In this document: piece after piece, positions 11,500-22,351 of the stretch | Layout of the letters: every line of letters begins with the position of its first letter | Position numbering within the stretch: the stretch's first letter is position 1 | From: Strongylocentrotus droebachiensis | Taxonomy: Eukaryota > Echinodermata > Echinoidea > Camarodonta > Strongylocentrotidae | Reading direction: 5' to 3' | NCBI GenBank assembly: GCA_035222895.1 | Contig: JAVYIG010000884.1 | Span: 186,001-250,000, forward strand | Length of the DNA stretch: 64,000 nt | Translations under genes and position numbers: made by a program | Notes under the pieces: generated by a model | Told to the model about the DNA's origin: nothing | Databases searched by the model: none | Seen by the model: the letters and a program-made list of their open reading frames with translations, nothing else

Positions 11500-13165
11500 T
11501 ATTTGGTTATCAGGTTTCGGGCAAACAGTCATTGTTCTTGAATAGTTCTGTAGCACCCAAAGGTACACTGTAAACAAATAATAGTCGAAATAACTCAATA
11601 AAATTGAGGAAAGAATTGCCTTATTTTTATTAAGTAAATATTACTTAAGTAGAATTTACTTATTTTGCTGAATACATTTTTACTCAGTTAAATCGAGTTA
11701 CATTAACGTAAATAATTTAAGTATTGTAATCATTTTAGATAATTAAACACAATCTATGATAGGATTACATATTGCACGATTTGGTACCCATCTAATCTAA
11801 CAAGTAACATCCACTAATCATTCACTACTTCTATTTAAGATTTAACCGTATATATATATATATATCTACCACCATCACAAACTATTACATACGCTTCAAT
11901 TCGACACATATTGAAAGGCTCCAAATTGTATATATACTTGATCGTAGCATCTTAAAAGGAAAATTGGTTGACAATTTCCTGAAATATCAAGTTTTGATTT
12001 GTTTTGAACTGGGTAACAATTAAAAATTGTCTTGTCTTTGCTTAGCCATGTTAAATGAATTAGTAAATGTTTTAAAGTCCTTAAATTTTCATTCAACCAC
12101 AAAAAGAATTGTTTTATTTAAAAAAGAGTTTAATTTGGTCTTAATGAATATTCATAAATTATGTAAATATTTCTATTACGCATTGCATCGGTCCTTACTT
12201 TAAAAAGATAAGAATAATCAACATAAATTGTTTGAGTAATACGTATAATTTCTGATTTTAAGTTAAAATTACTAAATTAATACAAACTGAAATTACTTAA
12301 ATTTCTTATGTATTTGATTTTACTTAAATATTCCACGTATGTTCTACTAAATTGAAAGTTTGAGTTAGCAAGACTTAAATTTAGTGCGTAAGTGGCAAAA
12401 CTAATGTTTTCAATTAAATTCTACATGGAAAAAATACGTAAAAATTACCAATGAACAAATTATTTTTTACAGTGTATATGACATTTGTAAATGTAGATTA
12501 GTTTGGCTGGGTAATGATATTTTGCTGAGTAAGGGATATCTATATCGTTCGTTCGTACAAAGAATATCAAGGAGTACATCATCTAACTGAGAAGGTCATT
12601 ATTTAGCCAACTGATTGTCTCATCATTGAGCTCTCAAAGTCCAAGAGCACCGTGAGGGGATTTGTAGATAGGACAAGCATCAAAGACATGATTCATAGTT
12701 TAGATCTCTCCACCGGCACATGAACCTTGAGCGTCATAGGCTTCGGTAATGTAAATGTAATAAAGGCTTTCATTTTTTTTTAATAGCATACTTTGAGTAC
12801 AGTAAGCAAAAACGAAAATAAGAACATTATTGAAACGAAGAGGAAAGAGAACAACAACAACAACGAAGAAGCAAAGAAAAGGAGAAATAGAAATGAAAAA
12901 AGGAGAATGCGGAGGAGGAGAAGATAATGATACTCAGTTTTTATATAGCGCTTATTACAATCACTAAGCGCTTCCAAACGTGGACATTAGATTATTACCA
13001 CGGCTTTAGCTGTGCTGCTATTACAGCGCTCTAGCATTTCAAAGAAATAATTCCTGCCAGGTGATGATGATGATAAATAAGAAGACGGGGGAGGAAGAGT
13101 AGAGGAAGAAGAAGATACAGTGAGAGAAATAACGAAATAAAATGTAGTTCCAGATTTTGTTCTAT
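11500..13165 (+). repeat. Segmental duplication, copy B, interrupted
   Basis: This is the paralogue of 10,495-11,060, split by a TA-flanked element (11,566-12,474) and by a second insert of about 175 bp near 12,545-12,720. Its triplet-rich 3' part also contains a minus-strand SINE tail at about 12,930-13,065. Confidence 0.7.
11566..12474. mobile_element. TA-flanked MITE inside the duplicated block
   Basis: The ends are inverted CACTGTAAAC / CACTGTAAAA bordered by TA (11,564-11,565 and 12,475-12,476). Copy A of the duplication lacks it, so it inserted after the duplication or only into this copy. The interior is very AT-rich with many ACTTAA words and no protein. Confidence 0.75.
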
Positions 13166-14353
13166 TTATTTCACACGATCTAGGATATAGTGTTATAATA
13201 AGAGTTGCTGAAAGCCGAAAGAGTGATCCCCAACACTTAGGAATGTCATAAATCTCTAAATTGTGCAGTTTGCGAGAAGGAACATCTGATTTGTAGGTAA
13301 CATCAGTATCCCTCATTAAGAGATATATACTTCGGAGAGAATTGACAAATTGTGTGGAGGAAAATGGGAAAACCTTTAGATAACATTTATTTGAAGTTTT
13401 ACGATGTACAAAATGATTGATCATAATCTCCAATATTAGGTCCATCGATCACGTTTGCAGGCTGTTCTTCTCTCGATCATTTTGTCTGTCCCTCTTTCAC
13501 ACAACACCGTACAGGTATCTGATCAACTTCATCCCTCGATCTCTTTCCTTCTCAATCTCTTTCTCTTTCCCTCTTTTTCTATTCCAATCTCTCTCTCTCA
13601 CTCACACACACACGCACACGTACATAGCACACACACCCGCCCGCACACGTTTGTGCTATAAATCGAGCACTCATAATACACATTAGTATGTTATTACCTA
13701 TTCGAGGACATACACTGTACATCTTTGTAGGAATATAACAACCGAGGACCTATACTTGTGCGTGCAATACAATAGAGCAACTCTATGTTAAAGGGCCTCA
13801 AATTTTGAACGATCTACAGGGTTCTTGAACCGAGGACGTTCACATTTTGCGAGTGGTCCTCACCTTGGTACCCACCCACCTATCCACAAACACATACGCA
13901 CACACACACACACACCCACTCACACAGTTCTTCCCGTTTGTCCACTATTCTTTCTTGCTCGTTTTCACCAGTCTATTTCCCTGTCATTAAGCCACCATCT
14001 ACATACACATTTTCACACTACCCCCTAAAGAAACCAGTGATAAATAAATAAGAGGGCTAAATATTTCAAGTACTTTTCATCAGCAATGCATTTAATGATT
14101 GTATTCTGAAGTACAGAAATGTAAAAAAAGAATCTGTGAGCAAACGTGGATGTACAAGTATGATATAAACAACAAGCTTAGTTTGAGTTTGCATTATAAA
14201 TGAATATAACATAACAAGAGGAAAGAAGTGTACTTAAATTTAACCTGTACATAATATACATACAAAAAGGTTTCCTTCATAAGTAGTAAAAGTACATATT
14301 CCTATTTACAGGTGAGAGACTGCTCAGAACACATTAATAATGACAATAGACCA
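13166..14353. other. Gene-free stretch with CT- and CA-rich simple sequence
   Basis: Pyrimidine-rich and (CA)n-like runs lie at about 13,545-13,650 and 13,885-13,925. Open frames through these runs are compositional and I do not call them genes. Confidence 0.6.
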
Positions 14354-14499
14354 GGGCCCCATTTCACAAAACTTGTCAATGATAAATGACAGTTTTTGTT
14401 ATAAGCTAGTGAAATCCGTGCTTCTAATTGGTTATCAGCAGATTTGTCACTGATTGTTGTCATTTGTCATTGAAAAAAAGGCATTGTGAAACGGGTCCC
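14354..14499. mobile_element. GTTTCACAAA-end MITE, type 1, copy 1
   Basis: GGGCCCCATTTCACAAAACT at the left pairs with TTGTGAAACGGGTCCC at the right. The inner sequence (AATGACAGTTTTTGTTATAA) recurs in copies at 20,164-20,318, 29,979-30,123 and 39,862-40,010. Confidence 0.8.
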
Positions 14500-16011
14500 A
14501 GTTCATAGATACAATCTGCGTTTGGGCAGATAAAGGTCATTTGTACCAAAATTGTGAAACCCACTGGAACAAATTTTGGATACGTGCCCATGAAAGTTAT
14601 GTAATTACCATGCATTGGTGCATTCTGTGGAACACAGGTGGCATGATTCTTCTGAAGATGGCAAAGAAAAGGTATTCATGAAGAACCTCCTTGTATGAAA
14701 GAAATGTTTTGCAATTTTAATAGATGATTGGCAAAGATATTGAAATGCTTTATATAGGCTTTTTTGGGGGTCTTCATGATCAAGTTGTTCTTAAAAGCGA
14801 CAATAAAAGGCTAAATTTGACTACTCGTATATGAAATTATGTTTACATTGTTCTATCAATGTCCATACACTCAATCATATTTGTATAAATGATTGAAAGG
14901 CAATATCAAAGATTTATTGTGTATGTGAACAATTATGAACAAGGAGCACCACTTTTTCTAGGAGAGCTCGTATTTATCCTTCACAAAGATTGAACAAACT
15001 AGAGGATCAGAATTGAAATTAAAGAATTATTCAATAACTTTCAAGATCTTTTCACAGCTCAATTTCAAGTTCAAAGGCCGCTCAAAAAGAATTTATTCAT
15101 AAAAGGTGATGACCCACTGATACTGAAGAAAAAAATCTTATTTTTAATAACGTAATTAAGCCAACAATTAGGTTAATCTCAGCCATATTTCAAGTAAAAA
15201 AAAAACACCAAACTACCAGTACTTCGCAAATAAGCCTACAAAGCAGATAAAAGCAGTTCAAAAGGTCAAGAAGCATGACGGATACTTAGATAATTCTGAG
15301 AAGATTTCTGATGAGGCAGTTTACATCTTTCACCGTAATTATTTGATTCGGTTTTTATTCTGGGCCAGTACACACAAACGTCAGGCACAAGCATATGCTA
15401 AATGTCACCTTTCTTTAAGCCTTTGCTTAAACAAGACCGCACCTCATTGTATTAGGATGTGTACTCTGTCTGAACTGGCAACCATTGGCTGCTTTATCTC
15501 TGGCTGCTTAAAGACCCTATCCGATGAAGTTACAACTTTATATCAATGAAAAGCTGAATGAACGTAGAATACAAATGTAGAGGAATAAAATATATTTTGC
15601 CTTCCAGTATTGCACAATAGTTATTTAGAACTTCATTTTCCGCATCCCTCCAAATAACGGGCCAACAGGGGTCAAATTTGCAGCAGTTACGGTGACAACA
15701 TAACATGGACCCGATTCATTCACCTATAGCTGAGGCGATGAGCCGTGTTTAATAATTTAAAGTCATTGTGAATATGCGTATTCCACATAAGATGATATCA
15801 TCAAGTCTGATATTCAAAGCTTTAGATTTCAAATTTTCAGAGAGCTATTACTCCTCTGGCATACACTAAAATAGCATATAACTGATATAACTGTAATCTA
15901 TGGCTCATAAGCTTTCCGTTGATGTATAATTCATGTATTTCATTTTCACTTCTGTCAGTGTCTTTAAACAAACCAGATCATGGCCACTATCTAGCCTCTT
16001 AGACAAAGAGC
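14500..16011. other. Gene-free stretch
   Basis: AT-rich with no recognisable exon, RNA gene or repeat structure. Confidence 0.5.
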
Positions 16012-16452
16012 GCGTTTATCTAGGCTTGCCACTAGATATGTACATATCGTACCCCACTATCGAACCCCACTATCGCACCCCACTATACGATCGTGATTTG
16101 CGGGATGTCGCGTTTATCGACCCTTCACGATTCAAAATAAAGGCCTTGTGTCTGCCCAGCTGTTTTGACCCGGGAAGCAGACAGTTTCTCGGAGGTCAAC
16201 TTCACACGTATGCTTGTACACAACACCTGGGCGGTCCTATTTGTATGTGAGGTACAAAACAGCTTTGCGTTTATCGATCATTTTGAAACGTGATTCTGGC
16301 TGTATGTGACATACAAAACGCACCTTTTTGCGTCTTTAGATATGCCCATATCTAAAGCCGTTTAAAAAAGGCTTTGCGTTTATCTTCTTCTAAATTTGCC
16401 TGAAAGACGTTTGAGAAACCTGATTCTAGCCAAAAATTTCCTAGATAAACGC
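16012..16452. mobile_element. MITE with GCGTTTATCTAG ends
   Basis: GCGTTTATCTAG at the left and CTAGATAAACGC at the right are exact complements. Extra copies of GCGTTTATC occur inside (about 16,109, 16,267 and 16,376), and ACCCCACTAT is repeated three times near 16,050-16,085. Confidence 0.7.
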
Positions 16453-16495
16453 AACCAAGGTTCCATGAAAAAACCCTGTCTAATCTCAAATATGC

Positions 16496-17526
16496 GGGGG
16501 GCCATTTCTCGAAACCAACTCCATGACAGTCATATCTTTGTCGCCGACCTACGGAGATGTCATGAAGTGGATAAACCGTTTCACAAAGCCATGACAGACA
16601 TGATATTGATATATCGCGATACTAGCAGCTCAAGAAGATAGTCTTTGTCACGATCCATTTGATTTATGAAGAATAACCCAAAACGAGTTTTGGGGCTAAA
16701 ATTGTTCAAAAAGAAATATATACATATAAATTCTCCTAAAATAAATAATAATTAGTGTCATTATCATATTTACATCATCAAACGATTTGCATATTTCTGT
16801 AAAGATTCTTAAATTGAAGAAAAACCGGTGAGTATTTTTTTTTTGACAGTCAAATCAAAAGTTAGTTGAAGGATACCGTAATGTGATAGTTTATCAATAC
16901 ATACTTTTTTGTTTATTGTGACAAGGAATTTTAGGCAAAATGTCTTTTCTCAGCCAGTTTTTATTCTAGAGTCTCATAAATACTCGTTATATAATTGATT
17001 TAAACTTGAAAATATAATTTGGAAGAAGTAATTAGAGAGGGAATAATAATGTACATAGGCCCCAACGGTATGACAGTATCCTAAGAAAAGACTATGGATC
17101 GACTATGGAAAACGGTGTGTAACATTCTTACCTCTCTTATTTATATGTTATAGTTTAATGATTTGTGATTTAATGTTTATATTCAGCTTTTTAAAGTTTC
17201 TGTATAATTTGTATTCTCACTTTTGTACATTTGCATTTTGCATCCCAGAGAATTACGTACCGAACTCGTCTATATTTTTCTTAAAATGATAGTGAAACTA
17301 ATCGTCCATTTCGCGGCCCATGGAATGGCAACAAACTGACTTGTGATGTCGCTTTACAGCAATTAAAAAGATATGACGGGTTCGGAGCAGTGACAACTCG
17401 CTTGTCGCGGAAGTTGTCGCTCATCTTGGCAAAGACGGCTTCGTGAAACACTTAGCTGACAAGTTGCGCGACAGTGGCGAGATGTCGTTGATCTTGTAGT
17501 TATGACGGTTTCGAGAAACGGCCCCC
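16496..17526. mobile_element. 1.03-kb inverted-repeat element
   Basis: GGGGGCCATTTCTCGAAACC at the left pairs with GGTTTCGAGAAACGGCCCCC at the right, and diverged pairing continues inward for roughly 130 bp. No transposase is visible. It starts 44 bp after the previous element. Confidence 0.75.
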
Positions 17527-17619
17527 TGGACCCTATTGACTGTTGCATAATGTTGGGTTAAGAGAAGGACGAGGTCTGGTAAAGGGGTTACAAATTGTGA
17601 GCTTGCTCGTTCTTTTGTT

Positions 17620-18240
17620 TGGTTTACACGACTTCTAAGAAAGTATGTGTTTGCTTGTAAGCAAGCACCTGGGTGGGACCGCCGGCTTTCAAGATGAATT
17701 TGAGTTCTGGTCATACCATTGCATTGTGAAAGAAACAGTGTGGAATCGATCAGAAAAGGTTGCTCATCTAGCATATAAGTATTGGTGTGTATTGCAAGGT
17801 TCTGGAATCATTAGAATGATAAGAAATTGGCCCAGTCCTGGTAAAGTTACAAGCACAGTACACAGAAAGATATATATGGGGCTAAACGAACATGTGCCAT
17901 AAAAATCTGTCCCAATTTTTAGGTTGTTACATGCCATATTTAAGATATGAAAGCATTTGAAGAGCCATGCTTTTCAGGGAACATTTCTCATCTGATATTC
18001 TTCCACTCATGCATAATAACAATGATAATGCTCACAAATAATTTTTACCTCTTCCCAGAACCCAACCTTTTCTTTAAGTCCTCTACGAGGGCCTTGGTAG
18101 TGAGGATTAATGCCTTTATACCAAAGGGCACTAGCGCATCGACTTGGTTTCCAACCTGGGACCTCCCAGTTATGAGACCACTGAACCATCGCGCCTCCGT
18201 CAATGTTAATCGGGAAGAATCCCACAAAAGAAATATCTCC
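17620..18240. repeat. SINE-like repeat (family B) split by a TTAA element
   Basis: The outer parts (17,620-17,692 and 18,074-18,240) together match the uninterrupted copy at 34,445-34,615: GCTTGTAAGCAAGCACC before the insert and CTTGGTAGTGAGGATTAAT after it. The right part carries a tRNA-like box on the minus strand. Confidence 0.75.
17693..18073. mobile_element. TTAA MITE, GTTGAGTTCTGG family
   Basis: The left border is TCAA (a mutated TTAA, 17,689-17,692) and the right is TTAA (18,074-18,077). The ends read GAATTTGAGTTCTGG and CCAGAACCCAACC. The body (GCATTGTGAAAGAAAC, CTAGCATATAAGTATTGG) is shared with 41.6, 47.8 and 53.2 kb. Confidence 0.8.
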
Positions 18241-18481
18241 TGAAAAGGATTGCTCTTCAGATGCCCACGTATTTAGAAATATGATGAGAAATAGCTGAAA
18301 AAGTTTGGATCAAACTTTCATGACACATGTGTGTGTAGTGCTAGTCCCACATGCATATTTCTGGGTGCAGTGCATTAAAGACTTTCAGCAATATTGAGTA
18401 AATATCTTATCATTTTAACGATTTCAAATCTTCACAATACACACCAATTCTTATGTACTACATCATCAAACATGAACTACT

Positions 18482-18690
18482 GGTGTGTTGGCTCAGTCAG
18501 TAGAGGGTCCGCCTCACAACCGGGAGGTCGTGGGTTCGAACCCCAGCTGCGTCATACCAAACGACGTTAAAAGACAGGAGTTGCTGCTACCTTGCTTGGC
18601 GTTCAACAATAAGGGATAGAGCAACATCGATCTGGCGCTGCTCATTGACTGCCAGGCTCACGATCAATTGGGCAAAAAGAATTTCCATTT
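18482..18690 (+). repeat. tRNA-derived SINE, family C
   Basis: A tRNA-like head has a box-A-like TGGCTCAGTCAGTAGAGG and box B GGGTTCGAACCCC (near 18,532), about 50 bases apart as in pol III promoters. The body then leaves the tRNA fold, so I call it a retroposon. Confidence 0.75.
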
Positions 18691-18779
18691 TCGGTTTAAT
18701 TTAATAAAATTTGGAGTGAACTTTAAAAGATTATTATTAACATCTTCCAATTGCCTTGAGACAGTTGCTTTACAAGTTA

Positions 18780-19130
18780 ATTGCACGCTCAGAACTCAAC
18801 TTTATCTTTAAGGATAACAGACTATGCAAATAGTAAGGATGAATGACAAAAGTGCGATGTAACCTCGACCCCTTTAGTACTTGAAAAGATAGTGTAAAGT
18901 TATTTCTGGTTATGTAATAACATTGTTAAATAACCTGTCTGTAAAGACTGATTATGTATGTACATATACATGTAGCATATACAGGCAAGAGTTGGTGTAC
19001 ACTGTGAAGGTAAGGAATCATTAATATGATAAGAAAATGACTCAGTTTTGTTGAAAGTCACATTCACTGTACACATGAACATGTATATGGGACTACACAC
19101 AACCGTCACATGCAAGTGTGGTATTCATTG
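18780..19130. repeat. Diverged fragments of the TTAA MITE family
   Basis: CAGAACTCAACTTTATCTTTAA (an element end) lies near 18,790, and body-like words including GTATATGGGACTACAC follow to about 19,100. The borders are unclear. Confidence 0.5.
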
Positions 19131-19139
19131 TTAATGAGG

Positions 19140-19650
19140 GCATTTGAGGGGCAAATATATTCTGGGATCTTCTACGCGATAATCTTCCATACCAACAAAC
19201 AAAGAATGAGAAAGCTCTCAAAATTATTTGTCGCCTTATAACCAAAAATCAACATTCTCTTTAAAAGGAACTGATCCCACACAAACAAAATATGATTTGT
19301 ATACATATACTTAAAAATCACCTTAAAAAACCGATTTGACAAATTCAAATTAATTTACAAGAATGAAAGGGAAAAGATAATCTGTCTCAAAGCCCACAAC
19401 ACTGTTACCTTGGATTTAACTTTTATGCACACTGAACTTTAAGTGAGTAGATTGAATAGCAAAAAAAAAACATGTTTGGTAGAACACACATTTGCATATT
19501 AAAAGTAGTAAATTGCCTTAAAAGATATTAGGAATGGGGAACCTTTATTTTAAACAAAATGTATCTTGTTGTTCTTTGCCATTGCTCTTCAATGCCATAT
19601 AGCATATTTTTGCACACCTTTTTTTAATTTCATATTTTACTTCCATTGAA
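19140..19650. other. Gene-free stretch, possible ancient LINE scrap
   Basis: Plus-strand translation near 19,210-19,300 gives KALKIICRLITKNQHSL, which resembles the C-terminal region of CR1/L2 proteins but contains stops. The resemblance is weak. Confidence 0.3.
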
Positions 19651-19736
19651 CAGTCAAATCTGCTTTAGTGACCACCTGTCTATGAAGACCACTTTTGGTG
19701 TTCCCCTTGGGCGGTCGCTATAGAAAGGTTTGACTG
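19651..19736. mobile_element. Mariner-like MITE, CAGTCAAACCTG family, copy 2
   Basis: A short copy with CAGTCAAATCTGCTTTAG at the left and AAAGGTTTGACTG at the right; the right border is TA. Confidence 0.7.
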
Positions 19737-20163
19737 TATTTCTATTTCTATTTTGCTCTCTAAAAGCAGTCTCTCATCCTGTATGCTATGGTCTCTCTCT
19801 CCACCCCCCCCCCTCTCTCTCTCTCTTCATGTCACTATTCTATATGGGTATTTTCAAACTGCCCTCAACTCTCTCTTACTATTCTCCATTTTTGCTATGT
19901 ATTTCATTTTCATTTTTCTCCACCGCATTGATATTTATTTCATTTGCAGTTTTTCATTAACTTTCCAGGGTTTCATCCAAGTTCTAGGTGATGGGAAATA
20001 CTGTGGCTACATGTACAAGTATTGTCCCCAGGGGCTAGATTCTCAAAACCGTCTAAAGCTTGTGGACATTCCATTGAAACGTGGGATATTTCAGAAACAC
20101 ACATTTCTACAAGATGTTGAAAAGCTAATAGACTTAATATGAGAGAGTCATTGACACTGCCCT

Positions 20164-20318
20164 GGGGCCCGTTTCATAAAACTTTTTATCTACCGGTATA
20201 ACAAAAGCTTAATTTCTATGATAAATTTGCTCTTAGCCAATCAGGTGCCATGATTTCAGTAGCTTATAACAGTAGCTTGTAACTTGTTATTGATATCAAG
20301 TTTTATGAAACAGGGCCC
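20164..20318. mobile_element. GTTTCACAAA-end MITE, type 1, copy 2
   Basis: GGGGCCCGTTTCATAAAACT and its complement ATGAAACAGGGCCC bound the unit. It lies about 200 bp beyond the MED25 stop codon. Confidence 0.75.
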
Positions 20319-20521
20319 AGATCTCTTTAGTAATATCTTACAGAGTTACTCCTCAAATTTCTCTTACTTTCAATGAGGGAACTTCTTCCATGCTTCCTCC
20401 GCTCTCAAGCTATACATATACATATATATATATATATATATATAGATATCTCTGTCATATCTTTCCTTCTCCATGTAACCTTTATATAGGTGTATTTGCT
20501 TGTTATAATCTCTCTCTCTCA

Positions 20522-20758
20522 TTACATATGTGACGAGTTATTCCCATCCCGAGAGCTCAAAAGATCCACTAAGCTCATATCTTCCGATGACATCATGCCC
20601 CCTCCTCCCCCCTGCCCAGGCTGCCCCATGCCCCCCTGGGGTCGAACCATACCCCCACCCTGCTGCTGCTGTTGTTGTTGCATCATCATCTGCTGCTGCT
20701 GTTGCTGGGGTTGCCCGGATTGCTGCCACTGCATCTGTTGTTGCTGGCCTTGTGGTCC
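20522..20758 (-). CDS. MED25: MED25 last exon (exon A)
   Basis: Encodes 78 residues and a TAA stop. It starts after CAG at phase 0 with GPQGQQQQM, runs through Q-, M- and G-rich sequence, and ends in an acidic SSEDMSLVDLL followed by 11 residues. A polyadenylation signal is not obvious close by. Confidence 0.93.
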   Translation of the reverse strand, partial: GPQGQQQQMQWQQSGQPQQQQQQMMMQQQQQQQGGGMVRPQGGMGQPGQGGGGGMMSSEDMSLVDLLSSRDGNNSSHM

Positions 20759-22316
20759 CTGTGGTGGTTCAACAAAAAATACCAAATATAAACAATGGTA
20801 CCACACATATGGGTCATGGAATGAATGATTTAAATTATACCATGATGTTGGGGTCATTGCCAACCAGTGTCTTTGCCAGCCAGCTACACTTAATTTTTCT
20901 AAGCATAACATTGCACTTTACTGACACACAGCCAGTGACACTGTCAAATTATGCCAACATTTTGGTAGGCTCCTATGAGAATTGCCATTGTGTACAGGTA
21001 GTGAAAATGTAATACAAATATTGCTAAGTATACAACTAATGTTTACCTTTTCCTTAGAATAAGTTCCAATGTATTCCTATTACGTTATTTGATACACAAG
21101 ACTATATCATTGTTATAACTTCCGGAGCCTATGACCTTCAAGCATCGCTTTCTCTTTAGGCTCCATCATATTCCTCCCTTTATTTAACTTAGTTTTTAAT
21201 GTATTATTCCCTTCGTTTGTGTATTATACAACAACTCTGAGAGTTACAATGTAACCAAGTCCCTTTAAAGGGATATAGACATATTTCCACACTCCGGTTG
21301 CTTTCTTGGAACTATCTGCATGGTCACTCATTAGCATCACATGCAATTTTGCACACAAAAATAAACACCAAATGACCGAAAGTTGTTTTGAGGAATACAA
21401 TGGCTTTGCAAAATTACCCATCTCCAGTCTTGATTAGCTCCATGGGGACCTTTTGAATACCGTTATAGATTAATCTTGCGCTGGAACAGTTACATAATCA
21501 TAAAACGTTCCATATATTTGTGCCTTGATAAACACAATGTGGCTCAGGGATAGTATTTGGGTGGCATACAGGAGCTGTATTTCAAATCGCTTACAATTAG
21601 TCACTGCTTTGTTGTCTTTCTCAGTTAGAATCATGAACAGACATTTTTGGTAGTTTTTCAGTCTCATCAGCGCCTTCGATTAGGCAACTAGATATTGGCG
21701 CTTTATAAATTCCTGGATTGGATTGGATATTTGGAGTTAAAAGTCCCTTTACCCCCCTCTCCAGAATCCACTCACGATATTTCTGAGGAGGGGACTATTG
21801 CTAGCCAACTGCTGGCTCTGGACCGGTACCTGGTGTCCACCGGTGGCCACGCCCATCTGCGACGCCCCTCGGACCTGGCCCATGTGGGGCATGCGTGGCT
21901 GGGGTTGCCCCTGTCCACCCTGCTGCATGGCTCCGCCCGGCATCATGGGTGTACCGACGCCCCCACCTCCGCCCCCTCGTCCTACCCCTTGGCCGGGGAC
22001 AGGAACCCTAGATTGGAGGACGTATTCCCGTTGTTTGGCGGCTTGCAGCTCTTTGGTGAGTTTGTTGATCATAGCCTGTAAGAGAGAGAAAGGGAGAAAG
22101 AGAGAGGAGAGAGAAAGGGAGAGGGGAGAGAGAGAGAGAAAGGAGAGAGTGGGCAATGAGAGAGTGTAAGTGAAAGAGAAAGTAATGACAGAAGAGGAAG
22201 ACAGAAAGCAAGAGAGAGAGAGAGAAAGGAGAAAGTGGGCAACGAGAGAGTGTGAGTGACAGAGACAGGAGAGGGGGAGAGAAAGAGAAAAGTAATGACA
22301 GAAGAGGGAGACAGCA

Positions 22317-22351
<35 letters not shown>

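Noticed and set aside
13417..14028. Open frames through CT/CA-rich sequence
   Set aside because: Simple-sequence composition explains them; there is no homology or splice context.
18482..18560. Functional tRNA gene
   Set aside because: The head is tRNA-like, but a SINE body follows instead of a terminator.
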